DNA of 64,000 bases from Parasedimentitalea maritima (lineage in GTDB: Bacteria; Pseudomonadota; Alphaproteobacteria; Rhodobacterales; Rhodobacteraceae). This document shows, in pieces, positions 35,030-44,315 of the stretch (positions are counted from its first letter, which is position 1; each line of letters starts with the position of its first letter). The notes under the pieces were generated by a model. It did no database searches. It had not been told where the DNA came from and saw nothing but the letters and a program-made list of their open reading frames with translations. A program made the translations under genes and the position numbers. The DNA lies in contig NZ_VAUA01000001.1 of the NCBI RefSeq assembly GCF_005771405.1, positions 310,001 through 374,000 of the forward strand, given 5' to 3'.

Positions 35030-36103
35030 ATGGACGATCTTAAGTCAAAATATCTAAGCCAAATTGCCGATGCCGCCGATGAGAACGCGCTGGAGACCAT
35101 CCGGGTCGCTGCCGTGGGCAAAAAAGGCGAAGTGGCGCTGAAAATGCGTGAGCTGGGCAAGATGACGCCAGAAGAGCGTCAGGTCGCAGGCCCGGCGTTG
35201 AACGCGCTGAAGAACGAGATCAACTCGGCTCTGGTTGCCAAAAAGGCTGGTCTGGCGGATGCCGCACTGGACGAGCGACTGCGCACCGAATGGCTGGACG
35301 TCACCCTGCCAACCCGCGCCAGCCGCACTGGCACCCTGCACCCGGTCAGTCAGGCTAGCGAAGAGCTGACAGCGATTTTTGCCGAGATGGGGTTCTCGGT
35401 TGCCGAAGGGCCGCGCATTGATACCGACTGGTATAACTTTGACGCGCTGAACATCCCGGGCCACCACCCTGCACGGGCCGAGATGGACACGTTTTATATG
35501 CACCGCGCCGAGGGCGATGACCGTCCGCCACATGTGCTGCGTACCCATACCTCACCGGTGCAGATCCGCTCGATGGAGAAAATGGGCGCGCCGCTGCGTA
35601 TCATCTGTCCGGGTGGTGTGTACCGCGCCGACTATGACCAGACTCACACGCCGATGTTCCACCAGGTCGAAGGTCTGGCGCTGGACACCGACATTTCGAT
35701 GGCCAACCTGAAGTGGACGCTGGAAGAATTTGTGAAGTCGTTCTTTGAGGTCGACAATGTTGAACTGCGCTTCCGCGCCAGCCACTTCCCGTTCACCGAG
35801 CCATCGGCCGAGGTTGATATTCGCTGTAGCTGGAAAGACGGCACGCTGAAGATCGGCGAAGGCGACGACTGGATGGAGATCCTTGGCTCCGGCATGGTGC
35901 ACCCCAAGGTGATCGCCGCTGGTGGTGTTGATCCGGATGTCTATCAGGGCTTTGCCTTTGGCATGGGGATCGACCGCATCGCGATGCTGAAATACGGCAT
36001 CCCCGACCTGCGCGCCTTCTTCGATAGCGACCTGCGCTGGCTGCGGCACTATGGCTTCCAGTGCCTGGACATGCCTAGTTTGCATGGTGGTTTGTCGCGT
36101 TGA
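35030..36103 (+). CDS. pheS: Phenylalanyl-tRNA synthetase alpha subunit
   Basis: PheS is the catalytic subunit of the alpha2-beta2 enzyme that charges tRNA-Phe. The 357-aa protein has an N-terminal coiled-coil (about residues 1-85), then class II motif 2 ([11 protein letters not shown] and [12 protein letters not shown]) and motif 3 ([20 protein letters not shown]). It normally sits beside pheT; here a small low-GC gene and a repeat lie between. Confidence 0.97.
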   Translation: MDDLKSKYLSQIADAADENALETIRVAAVGKKGEVALKMRELGKMTPEERQVAGPALNALKNEINSALVAKKAGLADAALDERLRTEWLDVTLPTRASRTGTLHPVSQASEELTAIFAEMGFSVAEGPRIDTDWYNFDALNIPGHHPARAEMDTFYMHRAEGDDRPPHVLRTHTSPVQIRSMEKMGAPLRIICPGGVYRADYDQTHTPMFHQVEGLALDTDISMANLKWTLEEFVKSFFEVDNVELRFRASHFPFTEPSAEVDIRCSWKDGTLKIGEGDDWMEILGSGMVHPKVIAAGGVDPDVYQGFAFGMGIDRIAMLKYGIPDLRAFFDSDLRWLRHYGFQCLDMPSLHGGLSR

Positions 36104-36558
36104 AGCTGGACGAGAAAAAGTTTCTCCACGTGATGGAGTTTATTGAGGCTTCGGATGTTTCCGGAGCCTCTTTTGATGACAGCATTGATAATTTAAACGC
36201 CACATATCCCACAATGGAGCCCGGTAAGGGCACGACGGAAGAAAAGATTGGGATGTCAATTTCTGAGCGCGACTTCTTACTGAGGCATATGCGCGAGAAT
36301 AATTTGGTTAAAGGTAGTTTCTTCAAAAACGGTGTTTCGAATTTGCACTTAACCTACCAAGGTCATTCTTGGTTGCAGGAGTACAGAAACAACACTTTGC
36401 CGAAAAGGGCTTTACGTTGGGCTGCCCGTCAGACTGATAAGATCTTTTCTTCAATATTTTTGCCCGTGGTTGCGGCTATCGTAACAGTTTTAGTGATGCA
36501 ATATCTCGAAATTTCGCCAGACAAGCCGGTGGAGATTGAAATGGAAGCAGAACAGTAA
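36100..36558 (+). CDS. Hypothetical membrane-anchored protein inserted between pheS and pheT
   Basis: A TTG start at 36100, overlapping the pheS stop, gives 152 aa; an ATG at 36133 is an alternative. I do not recognise the protein. It is mostly polar with a DNA-binding-like middle ([20 protein letters not shown]) and one hydrophobic segment near residues 125-143, so the head is probably cytoplasmic. The DNA is clearly richer in A and T than the pheS and pheT genes around it, which suggests recent acquisition. A repeat element follows its stop. Confidence 0.6.
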   Translation: MKLDEKKFLHVMEFIEASDVSGASFDDSIDNLNATYPTMEPGKGTTEEKIGMSISERDFLLRHMRENNLVKGSFFKNGVSNLHLTYQGHSWLQEYRNNTLPKRALRWAARQTDKIFSSIFLPVVAAIVTVLVMQYLEISPDKPVEIEMEAEQ

Positions 36559-36624
36559 ATTCACATAATACCCGGTTGGCTTCGGTTGGGCACTTTACGC
36601 ATAGAGTTACTGGTTCTGTTTCGT

Positions 36625-36701
36625 CCGGTCGATAGACCGGGCCGCGCCTGACCTTCCCCCCGGGAAGGCGCTTTGCACCTCCCCAAGGTCAGGCACTGCC
36701 C
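36625..36701. repeat. Palindromic repeat element upstream of pheT
   Basis: It opens with CCGGTCGATAGACCGG and contains GCCTGACC...GGTCAGGC arms, ending CACTGCCC. A closely related copy lies at 39261-39336 on the far side of pheT, aligned over nearly its full length. It can form several stems and looks like a dispersed intergenic repeat. Confidence 0.75.
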
Positions 36702-36853
36702 TATCCGCTGATGTGCTGAACTTACCGGTGCAAGCTTTTAAGCCGCACTCCCAGCTATCCTTGACCCCAACCGCGACCAAGTCTTGCACCCCGGGCCAAT
36801 CTTTGCCATTGCCTGCGGGTAACACGTATGGCTTGCCAAGGGATCCTTGACCG

Positions 36854-39250
36854 ATGAAATTCACTCTTTCCTGGCTGAAAGATCACCTCGACACTGACGC
36901 ATCAGTGGACGAAATCGCCGAGACTCTGACCGATCTGGGGCTGGAAGTCGAAGAGATCAGCAATCCGGCTGAGCGGCTCAAGGATTTTACTCTGGGCTAT
37001 GTCAAACATGCCGAGAAACACCCCGATGCCGACAAGCTGCGGGTCTGTAAAGTCGACACGGATGAAGGCGAGATGCAGATCATCTGTGGCGCGCCCAACG
37101 CGCGCGAGGGTATCACCGTGGTGGTCTGTAAGCCGGGCATGTATATTCCCGGCCTCGACATCACCATTGGCGTTGGCAAAATCCGTGGCGTTGAAAGCTA
37201 TGGCATGATGGCATCCGAGCGCGAACTGGAGCTGTCGGACGAACATGACGGCATCATCGAGCTGCCCTCGGGCGAGGTGGGTGACAAGTTCATCGACTGG
37301 CTGGCCGAAAATGATCCGTCTAAGGTGGATACAGTGATCGAGATCGCGATCACGCCAAACCGCCCGGATGCGCTGGGGGTCTATGGTATTGCCCGCGATC
37401 TGGCTGCTCGTGGTTTGGGTACACTGAAGACCAAAGATTTCACTCCGGTTGAAGGCAGCTTTGCCAGCCCGATCAATGTGACCATTGATGAAGATACCTT
37501 GGATGGCTGCCCGCTGTTCACCGGTCGTCTGATCAAGGGCGTGCAGAACGGCCCCAGCCCGCAGTGGCTGCAGGATCGGCTGACTGCGATTGGTCTGCGA
37601 CCGATTTCGAAACTGGTGGATATCACCAACTTCTTTACCTACGATCAGAACCGCCCGCTGCACGTGTTTGATGCGGCCAAGGTGCAGGGCGACCTGCGGG
37701 TGCATCGCGCGACAGGTGGCGAGGTCCTGATGGCGCTGGACGATAAGGAATACACCTTTGCCGCCGGGCAGATGGTGATTTCGGATGACAAGGGTGCCGA
37801 GAGCGTTGCCGGGATCATGGGAGGTCTGGAAACCGGCTGTACCGAGGACACTGTAGATGTGTTCCTGGAAAGTGCGTTCTGGGATCATGTGCAGATTGCC
37901 CTGACCGGACGGGCGCTGAAGATCAATTCGGATGCGCGCTACCGCTTTGAACGTGGTGTGGACCCGGAATTCACCCTCGAAGGGCTGGAACTGGCGACGC
38001 AGATGATCTTGGATCTCTGCGGCGGTGAGGCGTCTGAGGTGGTGATTGCCGGGCAAGTGCCGAACCATGCGCGTGCTTACAAGCTGGATGCTGCGCGGGT
38101 GCAATCACTGGTTGGGATGGACATCCCTGAGGCCGAACAGCGCCAAACATTGACCCATCTTGGCTTTCGCCTCGAGGGCAACCAGGCGCATGTGCCCAGC
38201 TGGCGTCCTGACGTTCAGGGCTCGGCTGATCTGGTGGAAGAAGTGGCGCGGATTGCATCGCTGACCAAACTGGTTGGCAAACCGCTGCCACGCATCACGG
38301 ATGGCATTCCCAAGCCGGTAATGACACCGCGGCAGCGCCGTCAGCAGATGGCGCGCCGGACCTGTGCTGCACTGGGCTATAACGAGGTGGTCAGCTACAC
38401 CTTCATCGACCAGCCCTCGGCAGAACTGTTCGGCGGTGGCACCGATGCGACAATGCTGGCCAACCCGATTTCGTCTGAGATGTCACACCTGCGCCCGGCC
38501 TTGTTGCCTGGCCTGTTGCAGGCGGCTGCCCGCAATCAGGCGCGTGGCTATATGGATCTGGCCTTGTTCGAGGTTGGTCCAGCGTTTCATGGCGGCGAGC
38601 CGGGTGAACAGCACAATCTGATCACAGGCCTGCTGGTCGGTCGCAATGGTCCCAAAGATGTGCACGGCGACTCGCGCGCGGTGGATGTGTTTGATGCCAA
38701 GGCGGATATCGAGGCCGTTCTGGCTGCGATTGGGGCACCTGCCAAGGTGCAGGTCCTGCGCGGCGCGCAGAGCTGGTGGCATCCGGGCCGTCACGGCAAG
38801 ATTTGTCTGGGTCCCAAAAAGGTCATGGGTGTCTTTGGCGAGCTGCATCCCAAGGTGCTGTCCGAGATGGGCATCAAGGGCGCGGCTATGGCGTTTACTA
38901 TCTGGCCAGACGAAATCCCGATGCCGCGCAAATCTGGTGCGTCTCGTGGCGCGCTGAACCAGAGCGATCTGCAAGCGGTTGAACGTGACTTTGCCTTTGT
39001 GGTGGATGACAGCGTCGAGGCGCTGACACTGGTCAATGCAGCTGGTGGAGCCGATAAGGCGCTGATCAGCAATGTGCGTGTGTTCGATGAATTTATCGGC
39101 GGCAGCCTGGGTGAGGGTAAGAAATCACTGGCCATCACCGTGCGCTTGCAACCCAAGGACAAGACGCTGAAGGAAAAGGACATCGAGGCCGTCAGCGAGA
39201 AGATCGTGGCCAAGGTGACCAAGGCAACCGGCGGTACGCTGCGCGGGTAA
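36854..39250 (+). CDS. pheT: Phenylalanyl-tRNA synthetase beta subunit
   Basis: The 798-aa beta subunit has its N-terminal tRNA-binding and EMAP-like domain (about residues 40-150), the B3/B4 editing domain (about 210-400), B5, and the catalytic-like core with a C-terminal anticodon-binding domain. Characteristic stretches are MKFTLSWLKDHLDTD at the start and RVFDEFIGGSLGEGKKSLAI near the end. AAGGGA precedes the ATG by about 9 bases. Confidence 0.96.
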   Translation: MKFTLSWLKDHLDTDASVDEIAETLTDLGLEVEEISNPAERLKDFTLGYVKHAEKHPDADKLRVCKVDTDEGEMQIICGAPNAREGITVVVCKPGMYIPGLDITIGVGKIRGVESYGMMASERELELSDEHDGIIELPSGEVGDKFIDWLAENDPSKVDTVIEIAITPNRPDALGVYGIARDLAARGLGTLKTKDFTPVEGSFASPINVTIDEDTLDGCPLFTGRLIKGVQNGPSPQWLQDRLTAIGLRPISKLVDITNFFTYDQNRPLHVFDAAKVQGDLRVHRATGGEVLMALDDKEYTFAAGQMVISDDKGAESVAGIMGGLETGCTEDTVDVFLESAFWDHVQIALTGRALKINSDARYRFERGVDPEFTLEGLELATQMILDLCGGEASEVVIAGQVPNHARAYKLDAARVQSLVGMDIPEAEQRQTLTHLGFRLEGNQAHVPSWRPDVQGSADLVEEVARIASLTKLVGKPLPRITDGIPKPVMTPRQRRQQMARRTCAALGYNEVVSYTFIDQPSAELFGGGTDATMLANPISSEMSHLRPALLPGLLQAAARNQARGYMDLALFEVGPAFHGGEPGEQHNLITGLLVGRNGPKDVHGDSRAVDVFDAKADIEAVLAAIGAPAKVQVLRGAQSWWHPGRHGKICLGPKKVMGVFGELHPKVLSEMGIKGAAMAFTIWPDEIPMPRKSGASRGALNQSDLQAVERDFAFVVDDSVEALTLVNAAGGADKALISNVRVFDEFIGGSLGEGKKSLAITVRLQPKDKTLKEKDIEAVSEKIVAKVTKATGGTLRG

Positions 39251-39260
39251 ATGTCATTGC

Positions 39261-39336
39261 CCGGTCGATAGATCGGGCAGCACCCGCCCGCCCCCAAGGC
39301 GGGTGCTTTCGCTCCCACCTCGGTCGGGCGCTGCCC
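39261..39336. repeat. Palindromic repeat element downstream of pheT
   Basis: It opens CCGGTCGATAGATCGGGCAG and contains GCACCCGCC/GGCGGGTGC arms, ending GCTGCCC directly at the LysR stop. It is homologous to the element at 36625-36701, with most differences in stem positions. It may also terminate pheT transcription. Confidence 0.75.
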
Positions 39337-40227
39337 TTAGTTGTCGGTCAAAAACTCAGCCAGTGTATCAAACACCAGCCTGATACGCCGACTGCTGTGC
39401 AACTCGCGGTGAGTGACTAGCCAGACCGGGATCATAAAGGGATTTGCATCTGGTAGCACCCGCACCATGTCGGGAGTGCAGTCCCCCAGACTGTCAACCA
39501 TGGGCAGGATGCCAAAGCCCTGTTTGGCCAGCTCCCAGGCCACCAGCCCGCTTTCGGATCCATAGGGAAAATTCTGTTCACTGAGGTTGATGCCCATCGG
39601 GGCCAGAAGCTCGATCATCCGTGGTGGATCCCCCATGCCAATGAAGTCATGATCAGACATATCAGCAGGTGCCTGAGGATATCCCCGTTGGTCGAGATAG
39701 TGACGGCTGGCATAGAAATGCCCGCGAATCTCGCTCAGCTTGCGGGCAATCAGGTCTGGCTGATCTGGTTCGACATGGCGGATCGCGATGTCCGCCTCGC
39801 GCCGCATCAGGTCGCGAATGTCATTGGCGGCAACGATCTCTACCTTCAGATCCGGAGCCTCATCTCGCAACAAACGCAGCACGTCTGGCATTCGATGTAC
39901 CGAGAAGACATCGCTGGCGGTGATCCGCACCAGACCGGCGATGCTTTGTGATTGTCCCGATGCAGTCAGCGCAACCTGTGCGGCGGCGGCTCCCATCGGG
40001 CGCAGATGTTCCAGAAGATCCAACCCTGCCTGTGTCAGCTCCAACTGCTTACCGATACGTTCGAACAGAAGCATGTTCAGTTCAGCCTCTAGCGCGGCGA
40101 CCTGACGGCTAAGCGTGGGTTGGGTTTGGCCAAGCTGGCAGGCGGCCGCCGACAAAGATCCGGCTTCAGCCGTGGTCAGAAAGGCGCGCAGGTGGTTCCA
40201 GTTTAGGTCATTGGGTAGAATGGACAT
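39337..40227 (-). CDS. LysR family transcriptional regulator
   Basis: The 296-aa protein has the LysR helix-turn-helix (MSILPNDLNWNHLRAFLTTAEAGSLSAAACQLGQTQPTLSRQ split across two helices) and a substrate-binding domain (about residues 90-295). It is divergent from a methyltransferase gene 83 bp away, the classic LysR arrangement, and likely regulates that gene and the operon beyond. Confidence 0.9.
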   Translation of the reverse strand: MSILPNDLNWNHLRAFLTTAEAGSLSAAACQLGQTQPTLSRQVAALEAELNMLLFERIGKQLELTQAGLDLLEHLRPMGAAAAQVALTASGQSQSIAGLVRITASDVFSVHRMPDVLRLLRDEAPDLKVEIVAANDIRDLMRREADIAIRHVEPDQPDLIARKLSEIRGHFYASRHYLDQRGYPQAPADMSDHDFIGMGDPPRMIELLAPMGINLSEQNFPYGSESGLVAWELAKQGFGILPMVDSLGDCTPDMVRVLPDANPFMIPVWLVTHRELHSSRRIRLVFDTLAEFLTDN

Positions 40228-40310
40228 ACATTAATGTATAAGCAGACTGCGATTTTCGGCAATTCCCGTATGGATGCTTACGGGCTAGTTTCCGCCCAAA
40301 GGAGACAGTC

Positions 40311-40943
40311 ATGCAACAGAGTGCTCAGTTCTGGGACAATGCCGCGGCCAAATACGCGAAATCCAAGATCGGTGACCCCGAGGCCTATGAGACGACGTTG
40401 GCCAGAACCCGGTCGTATCTGAAGGCGGAAGATCAAGTGCTGGAACTGGGGGCAGGGACCGGCACTACGGCGTTGCATCTGGCGGCATCGGTCGCGCGCT
40501 ATACGGTGAGTGACGGATCCAAAGCGATGATCGACATTGCGCGTGAAAAGGCATGGGATGCCGGCGCTACAAACCTTGATTTTTCGGTCTGTGATATCAC
40601 CGGTGCGCCGCAGGGGCCGTTTGATGTGGTTCTGGCCTTTAACCTGTTGCATCTGGTCGAAGATCTGAACGGCGCCTTGAGCAGTATCCAACAGTTGGTA
40701 AAGCCCGGCGGGTTGTTCATATCCAAAAGTCTCTGTGAGCCGGAGGAGGGGGCAAGCTGGAAGTTTCGTATCCTGCGCATGGCGATTCCGCTGATGCAAA
40801 TGTTGGGTAAGGCTCCGTATGTTGCCTTTCGTCGGATGGAGGATTTCGAACAGCAAATCCGTGAAAGCGGTTTTGAGATCCTTGAGACCGGCAACTACCC
40901 GGCGAAACCTCCCAGCCGCTTTGTGGTGGCGCGCCGTCTGTAG
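40311..40943 (+). CDS. Class I SAM-dependent methyltransferase
   Basis: The 210-aa protein has motif I VLELGAGTGTTALHLA (about residues 43-58) and a later VVLAFNLLHLVEDLNG stretch, typical of small-molecule methyltransferases (Methyltransf_11/25 type). No substrate can be assigned. It is divergent from a LysR regulator and begins a run of same-strand genes through 42616. Confidence 0.85.
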   Translation: MQQSAQFWDNAAAKYAKSKIGDPEAYETTLARTRSYLKAEDQVLELGAGTGTTALHLAASVARYTVSDGSKAMIDIAREKAWDAGATNLDFSVCDITGAPQGPFDVVLAFNLLHLVEDLNGALSSIQQLVKPGGLFISKSLCEPEEGASWKFRILRMAIPLMQMLGKAPYVAFRRMEDFEQQIRESGFEILETGNYPAKPPSRFVVARRL

Positions 40944-40990
40944 CGGGTGATTTGACCTCACTTTGCGCTAGATCGCAGGGCGGGGTTTAC

Positions 40991-41641
40991 ATGTATGAAA
41001 ATCGCACATCAGCTGGGGAAGTCTTGGCAGCAGAGCTGAAGGTGCTGGTTCTGGCTGAACCGGTGATTTTGGCACTGCCACGTGGTGGCGTGCCCGTGGC
41101 CTTGCCGATTGCAAAGGCCCTGCAGGCGCCATTAGATCTGATATTGGTGCGCAAGATTGGTATGCCGGGAAACCCAGAACTTGCCGCTGGTGCGGTGGTT
41201 GAGGGCGCAGAGCCCGTTTTCAACGAAATGTTGCTGCTTCCAGAGGGGCTTCGGGTTCAGGATTTCGATGCTGCGGTGGAGCGTAAAAGGGGCGAGATTG
41301 CAGACCGGCGGTCTCTTTACTTGGGGTCGCGGAAACAGGTTGATGTCTGCGGACGCTGCGTTGTGGTGGTGGACGATGGTATTGCGACCGGCGCCACCGT
41401 TAAGGCGGCCTTGCTTGGGCTGCAAAAGAAAAATCCAGAGACGATTGTCTTGGCGGTGCCCGTCGCCCCACCAGAGACGGTGGACGAACTGTGCGGTCTG
41501 GTGGATACTGTGATTTGCCCGCTTTGCCCCAGACCGTTCTGGTCGGTTGGCGCGCATTACAGAGATTTCCGGCAAGTGGATGGCGAAGACGTCGCAGGGA
41601 TGCTTGCCGAGGCTGAAGGGCCAGGAACAACAAAGGACTGA
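40991..41641 (+). CDS. Phosphoribosyltransferase domain protein
   Basis: The 216-aa protein starts at 40991 (MYENRTSAGEVLAAEL), with an ALPRGGVPVALPIA loop and the PRPP-binding motif VVVVDDGIATGAT at residues 124-136. Such free-standing type I phosphoribosyltransferases often act on purine or pyrimidine bases or have regulatory roles. It lies just before the YtoQ gene (4-nt gap), which suggests a base or nucleotide salvage function. Confidence 0.85.
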   Translation: MYENRTSAGEVLAAELKVLVLAEPVILALPRGGVPVALPIAKALQAPLDLILVRKIGMPGNPELAAGAVVEGAEPVFNEMLLLPEGLRVQDFDAAVERKRGEIADRRSLYLGSRKQVDVCGRCVVVVDDGIATGATVKAALLGLQKKNPETIVLAVPVAPPETVDELCGLVDTVICPLCPRPFWSVGAHYRDFRQVDGEDVAGMLAEAEGPGTTKD

Positions 41642-41645
41642 ACAC

Positions 41646-42095
41646 GTGACATTGAACGTTTATCTTTCAGGAGAAATCCACTCTGACTGGCGCGAACAGA
41701 TCACAGAAGGGGCGAAGGCGCTGGATGTGAGTTTTAACAGCCCGGTCACTGATCATGATGCCAGCGATGATTGCGGCGTGGCGATATTGGGTGCTGAAGA
41801 GAACAAATATTGGCACGATCACAAAGGGGCGATGGTCAATGCGATCCGCACCCGTAAGGGGATCGAGGATGCCGATGTGGTGGTTGTGCGCTTTGGTGAA
41901 AAATACAAGCAGTGGAACGCAGCCTTTGACGCGGGATATGCCGCAGCACTGGGAAAATCGATTATCGTGTTGAACCCACCGGAGCATCAGCATGCGTTGA
42001 AAGAAGTTCATGCCGCTGCGCTTGCCGTAGCTGAAGAGCCTCGTCAGGTGGTCGAAATTCTGACCTATGTGCTTAGCGGAAAATTGCCAGCATGA
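41646..42095 (+). CDS. ytoQ: YtoQ family protein (nucleoside 2-deoxyribosyltransferase-like)
   Basis: The GTG at 41646 gives a 149-aa protein beginning MTLNVYLSGEIHSDWR. The YLSGE start, the YWHDHKGAMVNAIRTRKGIEDADVVVVRFG stretch (split across the middle) and AGYAAALGKSIIVL fit the YtoQ family, which resembles nucleoside 2-deoxyribosyltransferases. AGGA at 41633 serves as the ribosome site inside the upstream gene. Its stop overlaps the next gene's ATG by 4 nt. Confidence 0.85.
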   Translation: MTLNVYLSGEIHSDWREQITEGAKALDVSFNSPVTDHDASDDCGVAILGAEENKYWHDHKGAMVNAIRTRKGIEDADVVVVRFGEKYKQWNAAFDAGYAAALGKSIIVLNPPEHQHALKEVHAAALAVAEEPRQVVEILTYVLSGKLPA

Positions 42096-42616
42096 GCGCG
42101 CCAATTTTAGAAACCGAACGCTTGATCCTTCGCCCACACCGGGCCGAGGATTTTGACGATGTCGCAGCCATGTGGGCTGATCCTGCTGTTGTGCAATTCA
42201 TCAGCGGAGTACCTTCTACTGGCGAGGCGTCATGGTCGCGTTTGTTGCGTTACATTGGTCATTGGCATGCGCTTGATTACGGCTTTTGGGCGGTCACTGA
42301 CAAGGAGACCGGTGCGTTTCTGGGAGAGGTCGGTTTTGCAGATTTCAAGAGGGAGATTAAACCATCATTAGGTGGGCATCCCGAATGCGGTTGGGTGATG
42401 GCCTCTGCAGCCCATGGCCGGGGGATTGCAACCGAAGCCGTGGCCCGCATCCATCAGTGGGCGGATGAGGTGAAGGGCTGGAAAGAGACGGTCAGTATTT
42501 TCGATCCGGATCATAAAGCGTCTCATAACGTGGCTAGAAAAAATGGCTATGAAGTGAGTGGTGAGGCTGTTTTGGGAAATCTGCCAACTCTGGTGATGCG
42601 TCGAACGAAGGATTGA
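42092..42616 (+). CDS. GNAT family N-acetyltransferase (RimJ/RimL type)
   Basis: The 174-aa enzyme has the RimJ-type N-terminus (LETERLILRPHRAEDFDDVAAMW) and the acetyl-CoA loop AHGRGIATEAVARI (about residues 108-122), with FDPDHKASHNVARKNGYE near the end. It transfers an acetyl group to an amine; the substrate is unknown. It is translationally coupled to ytoQ through an ATGA overlap. Confidence 0.88.
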   Translation: MSAPILETERLILRPHRAEDFDDVAAMWADPAVVQFISGVPSTGEASWSRLLRYIGHWHALDYGFWAVTDKETGAFLGEVGFADFKREIKPSLGGHPECGWVMASAAHGRGIATEAVARIHQWADEVKGWKETVSIFDPDHKASHNVARKNGYEVSGEAVLGNLPTLVMRRTKD

Positions 42617-42739
42617 TCTTTTTTGACGCTCGAAGCAACCGTTCGTTAACGGGCGTCAGAATAGACTACAGCATCCGCTCACATTTGGCTTCAGGCGATG
42701 TGGTGCATTTCCTGTTGGCCTTTAGCTTTGGACAAATTG

Positions 42740-43192
42740 ATGCAGAACCGCCGTGCTCCAATCTCGGAAATCACCCCTAAGCGAGAGGACGCAGGCCTGT
42801 TCAAAAAAGGCATTGTGAAGTTCGACATGGAACTGGTGCCTTACAAGGCCCGCACCAGTCGGGGTGATCTGGTGGTCAAAGGGTTTTTCCAGAATAACAC
42901 GCAGGTTGATGTTATTTTTGCCGGTCGGCGCGCGATGGAAACAGCGCCGTTAGAGCTGTGCCTGGAGCGACTGTTTGCCCAGGCCATACGGATGGCAATC
43001 CGCTCCAATACGCAGTCGCCCAATGTGGATAACGTCCGGTTTCCGGTTCAGGTCGAAGGATCATGGCGCCCGCATTTTCTGCGTGACCTGTCCGGCTGGG
43101 AGACGCGAAGCTACCAGTTCCTAGTGGCGCAATGGACCTTTGCAGATGAAGCTGGAAATCCTGCAGAATTTGGCACGCTTCCGATTAGGTGA
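42740..43192 (+). CDS. Hypothetical protein
   Basis: The ATG at 42740 (MQNRRAPISEITPKRED) gives 150 aa; the open frame upstream looks non-coding. I do not recognise the family. It is soluble-looking, with a strand-rich middle (VFAGRRAMETAPLELCLERL) and an aromatic C-terminus (WETRSYQFLVAQWTF). It stands alone, on the plus strand, opposite the MscS gene. Confidence 0.55.
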   Translation: MQNRRAPISEITPKREDAGLFKKGIVKFDMELVPYKARTSRGDLVVKGFFQNNTQVDVIFAGRRAMETAPLELCLERLFAQAIRMAIRSNTQSPNVDNVRFPVQVEGSWRPHFLRDLSGWETRSYQFLVAQWTFADEAGNPAEFGTLPIR

Positions 43193-43257
43193 GCGTGGCT
43201 ATGTTCGGGCATTTGGCTCATCAACAATTCTTAGAAATATAGTGCAGCACTTATTAT

Positions 43258-43286
43258 TGTTGCCCCGACCTTGGGCCGGGGCAACA
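43258..43286 (-). terminator. Hairpin after the mscS gene
   Basis: Arms TGTTGCCCC (43258-43266) and GGGGCAACA (43278-43286) with an 11-nt loop. On the minus strand only AATAATAAG follows, so it is a moderate terminator, 20 bp past the mscS stop; it is also downstream of the convergent hypothetical gene. Confidence 0.55.
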
Positions 43287-43305
43287 GAGTATTGATAGTC
43301 TTACC

Positions 43306-44112
43306 TTAGGCCTCGCGCTTGATTTCCACCTGATGGGGATAGGGGATCGAGATGCCTTTGGCGTCAAAGGCTTCCTTGACTGCTTGGGTCATGGCAAATT
43401 TCAGTTCCCAGTAATCTTCGGCCTTGCACCAGATCCGCGTAGTCAGATCCACCGAACTGTCGCCCAGGTTGGTCACACGCACCCAGGGCTCTGGGTTTTG
43501 CAGGACTCGAGTGTCGGCATTGGCCTGTGCCAAAATGATCTCTTTGGCGGTGTCGGCGTTGTCGCCGTAGTCGATGCCAAACACCAGATCAACGCGACGG
43601 GTTTCGTGGTGAGAGTAGTTGGTGATGACGGCTCCCCAGGCCTGTCCGTTGGGAATGATGATCTGTACGTTGTCGGGGGTGGTCAACTCAGTGATGAACA
43701 GGTTCAGATCTTTGACGGTGCCGGCCGTGCCGCCGATATCGACGTATTGGCCCAGCTTGTATGGGCGGAACAATACCAGCATAAATCCAGCTGCTAGATC
43801 GCTGAGTGTGCCCTGCAAGGCCAGACCAATGGCCAGTGTGGCAGCGCCCATCATGGCAACAAGGCTGGTGGCTTCGATGCCGAACAGGCCCAGGACTGCA
43901 ATCAGCACAACAGCGATCAGTGCCCAGCGGATGATGCTGGCGACGAAGTTGCCTAGTGTTGGGTCAATTTCAGGAGTGGCATTGATGCGCTTGCGAATGG
44001 CGCGGCTGATCATGCCTGCGGTCATCCAACCGAGGATCAGAACGGTCAGCGCCTTGACCCCGTTCAACACAACAGGCCAGTAAGCAAAGCTCTGTTCTAC
44101 AATCTGTTCCAT
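43306..44112 (-). CDS. Mechanosensitive channel (MscS family)
   Basis: MscS channels open under membrane tension to release solutes in hypo-osmotic shock. The 268-aa protein has three N-terminal membrane helices (about residues 10-35, 58-80 and 84-112), the pore-lining TM3 with MMGAATLAIGLALQGTLSDLAAGFM, and a cytoplasmic beta and C-terminal region (about 120-265). The length and order are standard. It is transcribed alone. Confidence 0.93.
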   Translation of the reverse strand: MEQIVEQSFAYWPVVLNGVKALTVLILGWMTAGMISRAIRKRINATPEIDPTLGNFVASIIRWALIAVVLIAVLGLFGIEATSLVAMMGAATLAIGLALQGTLSDLAAGFMLVLFRPYKLGQYVDIGGTAGTVKDLNLFITELTTPDNVQIIIPNGQAWGAVITNYSHHETRRVDLVFGIDYGDNADTAKEIILAQANADTRVLQNPEPWVRVTNLGDSSVDLTTRIWCKAEDYWELKFAMTQAVKEAFDAKGISIPYPHQVEIKREA

Positions 44113-44245
44113 GAAAATTTCTCCAGTTTGTCAATTTGGGGCGTCATAACGCAAAAACGCCCGCAAAGTGCAGGCTTTCCCCAACGTAAGGTTGGAATTC
44201 ACTCTATTTTTCCATTCCTCGCGCGTTTGAGCAACAGGGGGAGAT

Positions 44246-44268
44246 GAGTGTTTTTAGCTAAGAGAAAG
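44246..44268. repeat. Copy of the GAGT-T-run-AGC repeat
   Basis: GAGTGTTTTTAGCTAAGAGA at 44246-44265 resembles the arms of the inverted repeat at 17882-17950 (GAGTACTTTTAGCAAAAAGA). It overlaps the T-run of the ald terminator. Only one arm is present here. Confidence 0.5.
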
Positions 44269-44271
44269 AAA

Positions 44272-44305
44272 ATCGGCCTTCCGCCAGGATTGGAGGAAGG
44301 CCGAT
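44272..44305 (-). terminator. Intrinsic terminator after ald
   Basis: Perfect 11-bp arms ATCGGCCTTCC (44272-44282) and GGAAGGCCGAT (44295-44305) flank a 12-nt loop. On the minus strand they are followed by TTTCTTTCTC. It is 10 bp past the ald stop. Confidence 0.82.
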
Positions 44306-44315
44306 GTGATGCGTT

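Noticed and set aside
36902-38104. 400-codon open frame on the minus strand
   Set aside because: It is antisense to pheT and has no recognisable domain.
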